Shown here: one piece after another, positions 53,901-64,000 of the stretch
How positions within the stretch are numbered: position 1 is the stretch's first letter
Layout: each line of letters opens with the position of its first letter
Assembly (NCBI RefSeq): GCF_016801865.2
Contig: NC_068938.1
Location: 133,700,416-133,764,415 of the forward strand
Length of the DNA: 64,000 nt
Origin: Culex pipiens pallens
Lineage: Eukaryota > Arthropoda > Insecta > Diptera > Culicidae
Direction of reading: 5' to 3'
Made by a program: the position numbers and the translations under genes
Notes under the pieces: generated by a model
The model's input: only the letters and a program-made list of their open reading frames with translations
What the model was told of the DNA's origin: nothing
The model's database searches: none

Positions 53901-54539
53901 AGAACTGAAACAGACCACGCGCAACGCGGAGTTGCAGTTTTATTTTTCGAGCAGTATTTTGAAACCGGAATAAAACTGCTCGACGAGTTTGTTTCAAACG
54001 TGAGACGGTTTGGAACTGGAATAGAACTCAGTTTCAAAAAAAATCAGATATATAAAGATATCCACGTATTCTTACACACACACTATGATGCTGTGTTGAT
54101 AATCATACGCACACAATTAAAAGCATTTTTTTGAAACAACATTTAGATCAGCGCGTTGCGAGCACCGTGTTCTAGTTTCATTTGCGCCAGTTCTAAAAAT
54201 TTAAAACTGCTCGCAATTTGAAACAATTATAAAACTTCGCGTTGCAACCAGTCTTACGGTCTGATGACTATAAAACCATAAAACGATTCGCACAAATTTA
54301 CCTTTCTTGCTGTTGTCCCGGATGTGGGGTGCGCTCAGCGAGTTCTCCAGCTGCTGTATGCACCAGTACAGCTCCAGCTCAAACTGCCGGTCGGCTTCGG
54401 ATGGTCCCGCTGCGTCGCTCGCCGTGGAAGTTCCATTGCTGGACGAGGCCGGTGCTGGTCGTGGGGGTGTTCCCGAAGGCTTCGGTATCGATTTAAGCTT
54501 GCCGGTGTTTTTGTGCAGTTTCGCCTTTGGTGGAGGCAT
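50998..54539 (-). CDS. UPF0488 family protein (C8orf33 homologue)
   Basis: Three exons on the - strand, 54539-54302, 51467-51444 (24 nt) and 51395-50998, total 660 nt and 219 residues. Exon 1 starts MPPPKAKLHKNTGKLKSIPK, is Pro/Ser-rich, then ELELYWCIQQLENSL, the first conserved block. The microexon adds ARIFTEKA. Exon 3 starts LEDTLKLINTLKSPNQPLIK, then KKRQIMRTSFGDYRAKMAEEE, the diagnostic core, and ends in FRFNF-type repeats (RDFRFNFANIQ, NTFRFNFSVEN). The molecular function of the family is unknown. Without the microexon, the frame from exon 1 to exon 3 would still be kept, so exon skipping would remove eight residues. Intron 1 (2.8 kb) is filled with mobile DNA. The gene is convergent with PDAP1. 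Confidence 0.85.
51444..51467 (-). other. 24-nt microexon of the UPF0488 gene
   Basis: Bounded by ttatttcag-type acceptor sequence (tttctatttcag) and donor gtacga. It splits codons at both ends (phase 1/phase 1), and its inclusion gives KKARIFTEKALEDTLK. Length divisible by three makes it a skippable cassette. Confidence 0.65.
51537..53700 (-). pseudogene. RTE-type non-LTR retrotransposon fragment
   Basis: On the - strand: CRDKDGGIFDEHH (linker), then the reverse transcriptase fingers MREVRDAIKKLKNNRAAGKD, EEWKEGVICLIYKKGDKLEC, NYRAITILNAAYKVLSQI and QAGFVEGKSTMDQIF. The catalytic YxDD region is missing or garbled by frameshifts. The sequence then jumps to the typical C-terminus ERLVLRTIFGGVRENNVWR and MNHELAQLYGKPSI. 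The matching upstream part resumes beyond the 1 kb hairpin at 52603-53619. It lies inside UPF0488 intron 1, in the same orientation as the gene, and is inactive. Confidence 0.8.
52603..53619. mobile_element. 1,017-bp giant-hairpin MITE
   Basis: CACAGTGGGCGAAATGGAAC is mirrored exactly at the right end. Arms of about 460 bp are near-identical reverse complements around a loop of about 90 bp (53065-53157). CGACG flanks both sides (52598-52602, 53620-53624) as a probable 5-bp target duplication. It is inserted in the RTE fragment. Both arms read as similar ORFs, but only because of the symmetry. Confidence 0.85.
53850..54253. mobile_element. 404-bp MITE, TTA target site
   Basis: GACTGGTTGCAACGCG and its mirror CGCGTTGCAACCAGTC form the ends (one mismatch), flanked by TTA on both sides (53847-53849, 54254-54256). 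The 3-bp TTA duplication is characteristic of PIF/Harbinger-mobilised MITEs. It ends 48 bp from the UPF0488 exon 1 donor. Confidence 0.75.
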
Positions 54540-55410
54540 GGTTGGTGGTGGTTTAGAATGGAGGTAATTCTAATTAGGTTGTAAATGCGATAAAAGTGTT
54601 TGAGTTCGCTAGTCTAATTCTAAACTTGAACACAAACGTGCTTCATGCTTCGTATGAGTGACAGAGCGATGGTAAACAAAAACAAAGCATGTTGCAAAAA
54701 GCATCGTTTATCCAACGTGGTTGGAGTTTTTACAGTGGAACTTCGTGAATATCGGTAAATGAATTTATGTGCATAGAGTTATCTACGTGCGCATGTATTG
54801 CGTGTACGTACACGAAAAAGATTGAGGTTAAATTTTGTACCCGCCAGCAAAACAAATGGGGTGCTGGTGTGCGTGAGCTCGGGCTTAGATAACTCTATGA
54901 ACTTTTCAAACGGCGCTTACGTACTCTATCACAGCGAATCTCAACCTTCTTCTAGGCTTGTACCCCCTGCCATGTAAATCAAGTAGGCCCGGTACCCCCG
55001 TTGAGAATCGCTGCTCTATAAAAACGAGCTTTCTCCTTTACTCCTCCTCCATCCTCCCAAGGGCGTAGCTCGGCCTCAAATAGTCGAAAATCTTCTATGG
55101 TCACGTGACGCGTGATCCACCATTTGTTGAACTGCCTTCACTACCAGATTTGAGCCAAGTACACCAAACAATAGGAAAATTTTGTGTTGACTGTGAAGTC
55201 GTCGCAGAAGCTGCATCCGAGGTCTACAACGAAACTGCCTGCTCCAGATCTTTACACTGGTAAGGGTACCTACTATGTGCTTTACAGCAAAGTAGACAAG
55301 GAATTTTAAAATATAACAGAAACTTCTAGAATTGATAAATTCCCTTGGGAACCAACAACGAGAGAGGTCCTCCTTGATATTAGCTCCTGAAAAGTGCTAA
55401 AAAGTGCAAA
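54540..55410. other. UPF0488 upstream region with a small MITE
   Basis: No gene. Contains a 126-bp inverted-repeat element at 54773-54898 (ATAGAGTTATCTA/TAGATAACTCTAT ends). The UPF0488 promoter should lie within the first 150-200 bp. The rest is unassigned, possibly the 5' region of the gag element that follows. Confidence 0.4.
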
Positions 55411-56620
55411 AATGCCTCACGGCAAGAAAAAGAGGCGGTCCTCACCAGGAGGATTGGTAGATTTAAAGAATCTAAAGAATCCCGATGCGCTACCTGCAAA
55501 GCCAGGTTTAAGCAAGGACGCTCAAAAATTGTGTGGAAACCGTGGAAACCAGTTCGTGTTGACGTGAGCGAGAAAGAAGAAGTTGAACGACGGGAAAAGT
55601 TGCCACCCATTTTTGTGAAAACATCGTCATCGGATTCGGTGCGAAAGTGGCTGACCGGGTTTATCAAATCTGGTGCTTTACGAGCTTCCATTCGCTTGTG
55701 TGCTGATGGACTCAAAATTCTGCTACCTACCAGAAAGGATTACAACTACGTTCGGGATTTCCTGAACAACACAAAGATTGAATACTACAGCCATGACGAT
55801 CCAGGTAAACGCCCCATGAAGCAGGTCCTCCGAGGCCTGTACGACATGGATGTGAGTGTGTTGAAAGAAGAGCTCAAAACTCTTAAGTTGAACGTGATCG
55901 AAGTCTTCAAGATGACGAGACACAACAAGGACATCAAGTATCGTGATCAACTGTACCTGGTTCATCTCGAGAAAGGATCGACAACACCTTCTGAGCTGAG
56001 GCAGTTCGGGCAATTTTCAACATCATCGTGACTTGGGAACGTTATCGTCCAGTGCACCGTGACGTGACACAATGTTCGAGCTGCTAGCAGTTTGGGCATG
56101 GTGGAAGGAACTGTTTCATCAAGAGTCGTTGTGCAACCTGCGGAGGTGAGCACAAAACTCAAGCTTGCAACACAATCAACGAGAACATCGAAGCTAAATG
56201 CTTCAATTGCGGCGGCGACCATTCTACTAAGAATCGGAGCTGCCCAAAACGTGCTGAGTTTGTGAAAATTCGGCAGCAAGCGACGACGAGGCAATCAACC
56301 AAATCGTCTCAAAACACCACCAACTTTCACGGACGTGGATTTTCCTGCTTTGGTGTCACCTGGAGCGGGATCTGTTCGAGTGGTTCCAAATCTGCAGTCA
56401 TTGCCGTTGAATCAGCGGCAAAAAGTTGCAGAGAATACAACACCTCCTGGCTTCAGTCAGCAACCGAGGGAAAACCAACCAGCATCAACGAATGAAGGCA
56501 GGTGACCTGTTTTCACCACAAGAACTTCTGAACATTTTCATCGAGGTGACAACAACACTGCGTGGGTGCAAAACTCGCCAGGAACTAGTAAAAATACTTG
56601 TAGCATTCATGTTGAAATAA
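55411..56620 (+). pseudogene. Jockey-type gag (ORF1) pseudogene, no ORF2
   Basis: Starts MPHGKKKRRSSPGGLVDLKN, frameshifts near 55535 into a long open frame (WKPVRVDVSEKEEVERREKL and on to MTRHNKDIKYRDQLYLVHLE, the pre-zinc-knuckle RNA-binding region), then shifts again near 56005. Three knuckles follow: CSSC-stop-QFGHGGRNC with a TAG inside the first, CATCGGEHKTQAC, and CFNCGGDHSTKNRSC. It ends LFSPQELLNIFIEVTTTL...VAFMLK and TAA, with an A/T-rich 3' region to about 56895 (AATAAA at about 56870, then A-rich). No reverse transcriptase follows, so it is a gag-only derivative. Inactive. Confidence 0.75.
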
Positions 56621-57123
56621 AATTCGTAGTTTACTCGTTCTAGTGATTTTGAATTTTTCAATGAATTTTTATTTAAGATTTAAGTTAGGATTAGATGTTA
56701 AGTTATTTTTCTTTTTTACCCAAATGTATTGAATTGAATGCAAAAATGTAAAACAATTTGATGTTAATAAACGAATGTGAACAGTTTAAACGAAGAATTC
56801 ATCAAAGATAAAGAGCATTAAGCCATACCACTTAGAATGTAAATGAAATGTAATTATTATAAGAATATTCAATAAAGATATATTTAATTTCAAAAAAATT
56901 CTGGAATTGATATATATTTAAGACATTGTACTTTTTTCTAGATGGTTGTTAACTCCAGAAGCTATGGAGTAAGTCACAGGATGTGGAACATAAAACGTTC
57001 AAATTTTGGCTAGGATGTTGACGTTTTATACCAAGCGTTGATAAAGGTCATGATAAAGTCAGAGATCAGCATCGGTCAATGGGTTAAAAACAGCGGATGT
57101 AGGACACGATCGAAGTATACATA
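56621..57123. other. Tail of the gag element and unassigned DNA
   Basis: 56621-56895 is the probable 3' UTR of the preceding retroposon, ending 'aataaagatatatttaattt' and A-rich. The remainder shows nothing recognisable. Confidence 0.4.
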
Positions 57124-58076
57124 GGGGAAAGTGGGGCAAGTGTAACAAGCTAAGGAAATGCTCGTTATAACCCATTAAAACGTCAAAAATTTGTCGGATT
57201 TATGTATAATCATCTTATTCCAGGTCTTGACTACGACTTTGATAGAACAAGTTTTTTTTAAAAATCCTGTTTTTTAATGTAAAAAATTGATTTTATTTTT
57301 TTTTATTTTCCATGCGTTCTACTCAACTAGAGGGGCAAGACGAACAACCCGTTGGGGCAAGAGAAACAATGCATGAAACAACATGTTAATTTGCTAACAA
57401 TTGAACTGTTATCACTTAGATACATCAGATTAGAATGTATTTGAAACGTTTCTTTAATTTTTAGATGAAATAATAATATTTTACTAAAAATTTGATCGTT
57501 TTTACGAAAAAAAATATTACTTAGATGATAAATAGTAAATTTTCATAATATCACTATATTTTGTGTGGATAATTTTTTTTAACAATTGTTTATCTGTTTT
57601 AACGTACTTTTATGTGTTTATTTCCCAATAAAATATGTTGTTGCAGCAATTCGTAATTTTTTCCATACAAAAAATCCATATGGTACACTTGCCCCACCTG
57701 AACAAGATTTTTTAAAAGCTCTTAACAAAAATAACCAAAAGTTAAATCATACTTTACAATAGGTGCATGTCATTGGTAGGGATACTGCTGATCTAGGAAA
57801 AATAGCATTTTGATAAAATGAGCCTTAAAACGAACCCTAAGCCTTATTTTGTACTTTCCAAATATTATAAGAAAACAGAGGTTTTGAAAAAAAAAATTAT
57901 TCAATCTAATGCCCCGTGTCGTTTACGTCGTTTTGGCGGTTATGTGGTAGTAGAATCAGCTGATTGCATTGCTAGCAACAAGTCCTCATACTGGAAATAA
58001 TCAATATTGTAAAAATTATGGCCGTACGAGCGATTGTTCCTCTTGCCCCATATGGTCGTCTTGCCCCACCTTCCCC
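57124..58076. mobile_element. 953-bp GC-tipped MITE, TA target site
   Basis: GGGGAAAGTGGGGCAAG at the left and CTTGCCCCACCTTCCCC at the right are inverted with one mismatch, flanked by TA on both sides (57122-57123, 58077-58078). Internal words GGGGCAAG appear near 57330-57360 and their complement near 57692. AT-rich centre, no transposase. Similar plan to 10413-11357. Confidence 0.7.
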
Positions 58077-58421
58077 TAGTTTAATAACTGCTATGTATAG
58101 AACGAAAAATAGAAAAAAAACATAGAATTAAACATTGAAAAATTGCCAAGGAACATAGCGAAGCAGTCAGACTACACAATAATTGTTGTCATGAATGGTA
58201 TTATGAACGTTGTAAACATAGAAGATGGCGAAAAAATAATACACCTTCAACCAAAGACATTGTTGTGAACAAAAACAATTCGCTAATCTTCTGGCACACT
58301 TAGGTTGAAGTCCGTATTAGAAGCAAATAATCTTGGATGGACGGAAATGGATATTGTGATATCAAACAATAACTTCGCTTTTGATTAACAATTTTATTAA
58401 CAACAAAACAAAAAAAAACCC
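58077..58421. terminator. SmydA 3' end
   Basis: On the - strand AATAAA lies at 58393-58398, 23 nt after the SmydA stop, and is the obvious polyadenylation signal. The remainder (58077-58390) has no gene. Confidence 0.55.
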
Positions 58422-61400
58422 TCAACCACCCATCTCCCGCAACGCATTCCTCGCGGCCACTGCCATTTCATGATCCGCCGATCCGGGCGGTTCGAAGCCC
58501 AAGATCTCCGCACTTTGCTTCAACAGTCGCGTCACCTCCTTCAGAGTTTGCTTCAGCTGGGATAGCGTGATGCTCTGGGTTTCAAACAGATACCGGGATT
58601 TGACCATGATCGGGGCCTGCAGTTCGTACATGAGCTGTCCGCGGAGCCGACTAAGGCCGGGCTCGTAGTTATCGGCAAGGGTTAACAGGTCTCGGCAGAG
58701 GTATTCTTTGCGGTTGATCTGATCCAGGGTCAGTTCGTGCATGAGGTAGTTCGGGGCTTTGCCGTACAGCTCACAGAGCGAGTGTTTGGCGGAGAGGAAG
58801 AGGTAGTGGTTTTTGTGGAGGATGGGTTCGTATTTGAGTAGGAAGTTTTCGAACAGCTCCACGTTGTTTCCGCCGATGGATTCGAGTTCTTTGTAGAGAC
58901 CGTTGAGAAGCTGGGTGACGCTCTGGGCCGGGATCGTGTGGGGACAGTTCTTGCACTTCCAGGGGGCGTCCTGGTCGAGTGGGTTTGACGAAAGAACGAG
59001 TCCTTTGGGACATTTGGCGCACTTTAGTGTGCTACAGTGCGTTCCAAACTCTGTTGGATCCACGCATCGTGGACACTGGCACCAGAAGAACTTGCTGTCG
59101 CACAGATGTTGTCTTCGCTTGAGCGTTCCCTGCAGGGTGTACGAGTACGACAGAGTGAGAGGTTCACCCGCCTTCAGGTCCCTGGTGGGTCTCACCGTTA
59201 GCTCGTGACTTCCCGGCTGGTCGGTATGGGTCGTATTGGGCGTGCAATCGTGCATGATGTAGAATGCCTCCGGGTAGAGCGCCCTGGCGTGAACCTCAGT
59301 CGGACCAATTTGGAATGCGTTAACTTCAATGATTCCACAAACGGTGTGGACTTCTGCCTCGCTGAATTCCTCAAACTTCCACTCGTCTCGAATCCGCTGA
59401 ACAATCGCTTCCTGGTTACGCTTCCACAGGGACGTAATCTGCTGGCGGCGCTCGTTCATGGCGTCCATTTCCAGCAACTTCTCGTATCGATCCGGAGCAG
59501 TGTGTTTCAGCAGAAGGCATCGCAACGCCAGGATTGCTTCGTAGGCAAGTTTTATTTGCGTGGCGGATGAGCAGGTTTCGAGCAGTTTGGCGACGCCGTG
59601 CTCTTTGAGTGGAATGCATTCGAGGCGAGAGTGGTGGGTGGTCAGTCCGGTACAGGTGCGAGAACAGATGCGCCAGTTGCAGGTCGGACATCTGGAATTG
59701 AGGGAAAAATATAAATTTTGTAAGATATTTTAATATAATTTGAAATATTTGATATATAATTTTCAAAAAGTTTAAAAAAGTTCGAGAGTTCTGCATACGA
59801 GAGGATAAAGAGCACGGTACAGGAAGTAAAATATAATTTGTGCGGACGGAGAGAATAAATCCCGAAATTAACGAGAGTACTTTACTCATGGGTTCATTTT
59901 CCAAAAAAAGTTCATCTATCAAAAAAATACCGGTACCGAGACTCGAACCCAAGACCTTCAGCAAATTGAACCATGCCTTTGACGTATGGGCCACCATGGT
60001 TCGGTGACTATGTGGTGGTCATTTGTCCATATAAACCACTCAATAGGATGAACTGTTCCAATGAACGAATGAACACGCGAGAGGACTATACTCTCTCAAA
60101 ATAGCACTTTCCTCACGTTGTTTTTCATGAGGACTATCCCCTCGTGCTTTAACTTTGGGTGTAAGAAATTTTTCGATTTTTTTGGAAACTCATCAGAAAT
60201 TGTACATTTACTCACATTTCACTCCAAAAATCTCTTTTATGTGGAAACAAAGTTTGCATCTCGGTTTGCATATATTCCTCACAAAAGAACAGAATTTTAC
60301 GAAAGGGTTTTTGAGAAAGTGATTATTATGATGATTGTGAAATGATTATAACAACATTTTCAAAGTTTGAACCGCTAAAACTAATCGTATGCTGTTAGGC
60401 AAAATTGACAAATAGCATTATTTTAACATTATCAAAGTGTCATGTTTTTCACAAAGAAAATGAATTCGGGTCGAAAAACGTATTGCACATTTGATTTGTT
60501 TTTAACAATTCTGCAATTAAAACAGTTTAAATTAGATTTTAAGTAGTTGTCATTGAATCAGAATTGAAATACAGTTGTTGTTCGTTAACTGGGCGCTCCA
60601 TAACTGGGCCGTAGCCCAGTAAAAAAGCAGACAAACGTCAACAAACCAAACAAACCGAAATTACCGAGGGGTTAGTAAATGCCAAAAGCCTGTTCAATAA
60701 ACAAAAACAACTTTTTTCAAACTTTTATTTAATTTCTAGTCACATTTAAAGATATACAAAAAGTAAGTATTGTAAATAAATTTGAGTAACTTTTATTTTT
60801 ATATTTCATCAGGAAAATATTATGCATCGGTGGTCCCCTAACCGTTAAAACCAGTTGTCAACTGATGTTGACGTTTCAACACCATTGTTCGATAATGTCC
60901 GAACACGTGGTTTCAAGCTTTTGACAGCTGTCAGAGAATGCGATTCTATTCGAAATAGCGAATCCAATCTGTAAACTATTTCTTATGAATTTGATAAAAT
61001 GTTGAACTTTTTATTCATTTAATTTAAACTTCATATTCATTTATGTTTTAAGTTATTGAACTAGGAGCAGCCGTGGGCGATTGGTTACGGTGTTCGCTTT
61101 GTAAGGGTTTGATTCCCTTTAGATCTAAACGAGAAAGTTAATCACATAGTAATGCTTGAAATTTTGGATATATGAACGAAAAATCGAACGAAATAATGCT
61201 AATGCTAAACATTTATTGGTGATTTTTTCATGTTAGACATTCAAAGTTACCATACCAATGGTTAATTTGGCGTAAGACTTTTTTTAATGGAGCCGCATGG
61301 TATATCAAGATTACTCACCGCACTGTTTTTGCACCCACTTCGAAGGTTCTATGGCAGCCCAGGCAAACGGGGTCACTTTCCGCCCAAGGACCCACTGCCA

Positions 61401-61685
61401 GGGGTTCAACCTGAATGATCACCTCTCCGGCTTTAAGGTTGCGCGATGCAATTAAATATCTGTAATAAATATGATTCTTTTTGAATAACCTTGACATTGA
61501 TTTAAAATTGCCACAAATTTCCATTACCGTCCCCAAACGTCGGAATGTCGAACGACGTATGGCTTGTTATTGTTCAGCTCCTCCTCCGGGGGTGACTTTT
61601 GTCCGGTCTCGCCATTGTCTCCAACGGATTCCTGGGGCTCATCGGAACCATGCGGTTGATGTTGATTTTTCTGTTTACGTTGTTT
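58422..61685 (-). CDS. SET and MYND domain protein, SmydA type (5' incomplete)
   Basis: Three exons on the - strand, 61685-61528, 61459-61319 and 59691-58422, total 1,569 nt (522 residues); the start exon is missing. SmydA proteins are an arthropod-specific branch of the SET/MYND lysine methyltransferase family. Order: Lys/Gln-rich entry (QKNQHQPH), start of SET (YLIASRNLKAGEVIIQVEP), MYND zinc cluster (CLGC...CPTCNWRICSRTC...HHSRLEC), SET core (VNAFQIGPTEVHARALYPEA, FYIMHDCTPNTTHT, LTLSYSYTLQGTLKRRQHL) and post-SET cysteines (FWCQCPRC). The Asn-His-Ser-Cys motif of active SET domains reads Met-His-Asp-Cys, so activity is uncertain. The 61685 exon opens in phase 0 at a good acceptor, proving an upstream exon. 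No in-frame ATG exon was found up to 64000. Intron 59692-61318 carries tRNA-like SINEs. Confidence 0.85.
59920..60000 (-). mobile_element. Degenerate tRNA-like SINE head
   Basis: On the - strand a B-box match (GGGTTCGAGTCTC) lies about 45 nt after TGGCCCATACGTCAAAGGC, which loosely resembles a tRNA A box/D arm. Stems are poor, so it is not a functional tRNA. It is followed by an A/T run, as in SINEs. Confidence 0.35.
60010..61063. other. SmydA intron, unassigned part
   Basis: AT-rich with short ORFs only. A small palindromic cluster, 'aactgggc...aactgggccgtagcccagt', at 60589-60631 may be the end of another element. Confidence 0.35.
61064..61122 (+). mobile_element. tRNA-Thr-like SINE head, copy 2 (deleted)
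   Basis: Matches 16122-16199: GGAGCAGCCGTGGGCGATTG, then 'gttacggtgttcgctttgta', but about 12 bp of the variable/T-arm junction are lost before GGGTTTGATTCCC. Downstream similarity ('agaaagttaa', 'cgaaaaatcgaa') continues. It lies within the SmydA intron, opposite to the gene. Confidence 0.5.
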
Positions 61686-64000
61686 CTGAAACAATTGGAA
61701 ATGAAAAAGGAAAATCATTAATTCAAATGTTTCCTGAAAAACTTCCCTCGATTGCACAATTTGTTGGATAATTGATCAATTCTCATCACAATTGACCCAC
61801 AGAGGGTGGCCAGGTAATTGAATTTCGAATATTATTTATTCTGACAATAATTTAAAATATTTTAATCCCCCGCAGAGAGAGCACGGTGCCTCCGCTGATC
61901 ATAATAATTATTCATTCCGAACGGGTTTTCTTAATATTTATTTTGCCAATTCCGGCGGTCTCGCGGGAAAAAGCACACACGTGGGTGGTTGTGTGTGTGT
62001 GCGTGCGACGGTTGAAAATTGAAATCATTTCGAACAGAGTGCGCATTTCCCAATAGGCACACTTCCACCACCAGCTGAAAATCGAAATGAAAATGCAAGG
62101 CATATTTTAGAGTTGCAAAATTTACGCATACACGAGCGTGATAAAATTCACTGTGACATACCTTCGTCAATTTCGGACCGGGGAGTGTGAGAATATTCGC
62201 ATTATTTTATGTCACATATGACAGGAATACATAAAGAGGAGTCAACAAAAAAAAAAAAAAGGAAAGTTCGTTGGAACATTCAGAGAGTGCGTTATTTCAC
62301 GCGGCGCCTCACTCGTGTGGCAGTTATTTTTATAATTTGTGCGTTGTTGAAGGCGCCTGCATGTTTTAAATGTTTATTTAATTAATTGCTCATCAGTGTC
62401 GAGTTGCTGAGCTCCTCCGCCACTTCGTTCTTAATTCTACTGCGTGAACTTTCTACGATTTTTTGGGCGTTCTTATTCTCGTAGAAGACAATGTAGCGAA
62501 TGTGTAGCAATTTTAAAATTAACCATAACCATCTGTTGTCACTGGCTGCAGCGTGTATGTCACTTCAAAGTCGAGTTGGTCGTGATCTTCAGCTGTTGGC
62601 TGGTGTTGGCACAGATTTAATAAACACAAGTTGCATGATGATGATACGCAGTAACGAGCATAGCGTGTTTATGGGATGCTGGCCAATCTGGGATCATCCC
62701 ATTTCTTGGTTTTAATTGCATAGAATATTTTTACTTCAAACTTTTTTTTCTAATTGCACTGCTTTTATAGAGAGATTTTCAATTTGATCGGAATTTAATA
62801 AAACAGTTTTTTTTATACATTTTCAACTGTAATCTAAATTCTATTCCAACTAACAACCTTGCCTCTAGACGGGCTTCAATCTGAAAATTCGGCCAAATTT
62901 ATTTTTTCTACAAACTTAGAGGATTCATATATTTTTTCTGAGGTCAACTTTGGCCGTGTTTATAACTTATAAGATATAAATATTCCCTACTTAGTTTGTC
63001 AAAATGAGTATGCAGTTTTGTTATGTCCCAGATTACTAGATCATTATGAAAAATCACAAAAAAAATTTACTGTGTATCCATATCCATACCTACAACTTTG
63101 CCGAAGACACCAAATCGATCAATAAATTCCTTCAAAAAATACAGATTTTTGAATTTTCATTCATCATTTTTGTATAGACAACTGCCAAATTTGTATCGAA
63201 AATTATATGGACAAACTAATGATGCAAAATGGCTTCTTTGGGCATACTGAAGGCATCAAAAAAGTTTCAGTCGGATTGAAAAATACAAAAAAAAATCTAA
63301 TGACCGAAATCTGAGAGAACTACTCACAGGAATCCCTGCAAGTTTAGTACAAGAGAGCACAGAGGCTTCGATTTGATAAAACTAAAGAAAATGAATTTAG
63401 AGAAGTAAAGTATTGCATGCTCAAAATGATTTCCCAAACACAAAAAATCGAAATTAATTGAAAATATATGATCATTTCCAAGCAAAGTTGCCAAGTAAAA
63501 AAAAAAAAAAATAATAAACCCAAGAATATCTGGAAAACCAAAATGCACCATTGACGGATAAGGGAAGGACGGAAGGTGACAATTTTGTTTGAAAACATAC
63601 ATCACTTTGTCTGATGATTTATTTTGATTTGCATTTGTTTTAATAATTTGCAGTTTTAAAATGTTGTTGTTGTTGTTAATTCTATATTTCTGGCTTTTTT
63701 TTTGTTCGATGCCACTATCCACTGCGACCAGGAATTAGATCTATTGCGGACTTGCAATTCTATTTATAGAATCACAAAGGCTTCTTCTGTTATTAGGCAG
63801 ATGGGACACGCACACACGCTATTGTTGAGCGAGTGTGTCGAGCGATCCACTGCCGTAACTTCGCCGCCGAAGAGGTTTGAATGTTTTTTCAATCCTCTTT
63901 GGCTCTGCCTTTTCCACTCTGTACTGTCCAAATGTATCGCTAGAACCGAAGTGCACATTTTACGTTTACTTATACCCAGCTAGCCCTTAAGTTCTGGTTT
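61686..64000. other. SmydA upstream/intron 1 DNA, no gene supported
   Basis: No exon with family similarity. A - strand stretch ending at 62161 (...ttgacgaag|gtatgt) has a strong donor but contains stops in the needed frame, so at best it is a 5' UTR exon. A (GT)n tract is at 61986-62000, an A run at 62250-62262 and a GTT repeat at 63663-63677. The rest is AT-rich with short ORFs. Confidence 0.35.

Noticed and set aside
61481..61771. 96-codon + strand frame near the SmydA 5' exons
   Set aside because: Antisense to spliced SmydA exons, whose joined frame shows conserved SET sequence.
62162..62220. First coding exon of SmydA
   Set aside because: A strong gtatgt donor is present, but the frame needed to join 61685 contains stops and no ATG. 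It is at most a 5' UTR exon.

Overview
The window is nuclear DNA from a culicine mosquito, most likely Culex. The evidence is intron-containing insect genes with very short introns (47-63 bp), mosquito-type RTE and Jockey-like non-LTR remnants, tRNA-derived SINEs, and a dense layer of small inverted-repeat elements (MITEs). There are no bacterial-type operons, CRISPR arrays or rRNA genes. I could reconstruct nine protein-coding genes by joining exons at GT/AG sites; in the eight complete ones the joined exons give an uninterrupted reading frame.

Layout. 1-4.4 kb is AT-rich repeats. At 4.7-6.5 kb a convergent pair lies tail to tail: TSEN34 (tRNA-splicing endonuclease subunit, +) and mRpS2 (mitochondrial ribosomal protein uS2m, -). 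7.0-9.6 kb is a dispersed repeat split by a 2.2 kb MITE that carries an 8-bp satellite, and 10.4-11.4 kb is another MITE. 11.7-13.7 kb is single-exon RBM28/Nop4 (+). 14-20 kb holds MITEs, a tRNA-Thr-like SINE and a broken Jockey-type gag. 20.7-31.4 kb is Su(z)12 (-), the PRC2 core subunit, whose 7.5 kb first intron is full of mobile DNA. 31.4-37.1 kb is MITEs and duplicated segments. 37.2-39.8 kb is GPATCH1 (+). 40-48.5 kb is retroposons and MITEs, including a probable 2.9 kb insertion. At 48.5-54.5 kb lie a short ORP-like PH-domain gene (-), PDAP1 (+) and a UPF0488 gene (-) with a 24-nt microexon and an intron holding an RTE fragment that itself holds a 1 kb hairpin element. 55.4-56.9 kb is a gag-only retroposon, 57.1-58.1 kb a MITE, and 58.4-61.7 kb a SmydA-type SET/MYND gene (-) whose first exon is not found. 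61.7-64 kb has no gene that I can support.

The genes do not form a pathway. They are conserved housekeeping or chromatin genes (tRNA splicing, mitochondrial translation, ribosome biogenesis, pre-mRNA splicing, Polycomb silencing) set as islands in a repeat sea. The most unusual content is the nested transposon architecture, the two stop-free in-frame introns, and mobile elements touching gene control regions. I found no evidence for an entirely new enzymatic system.
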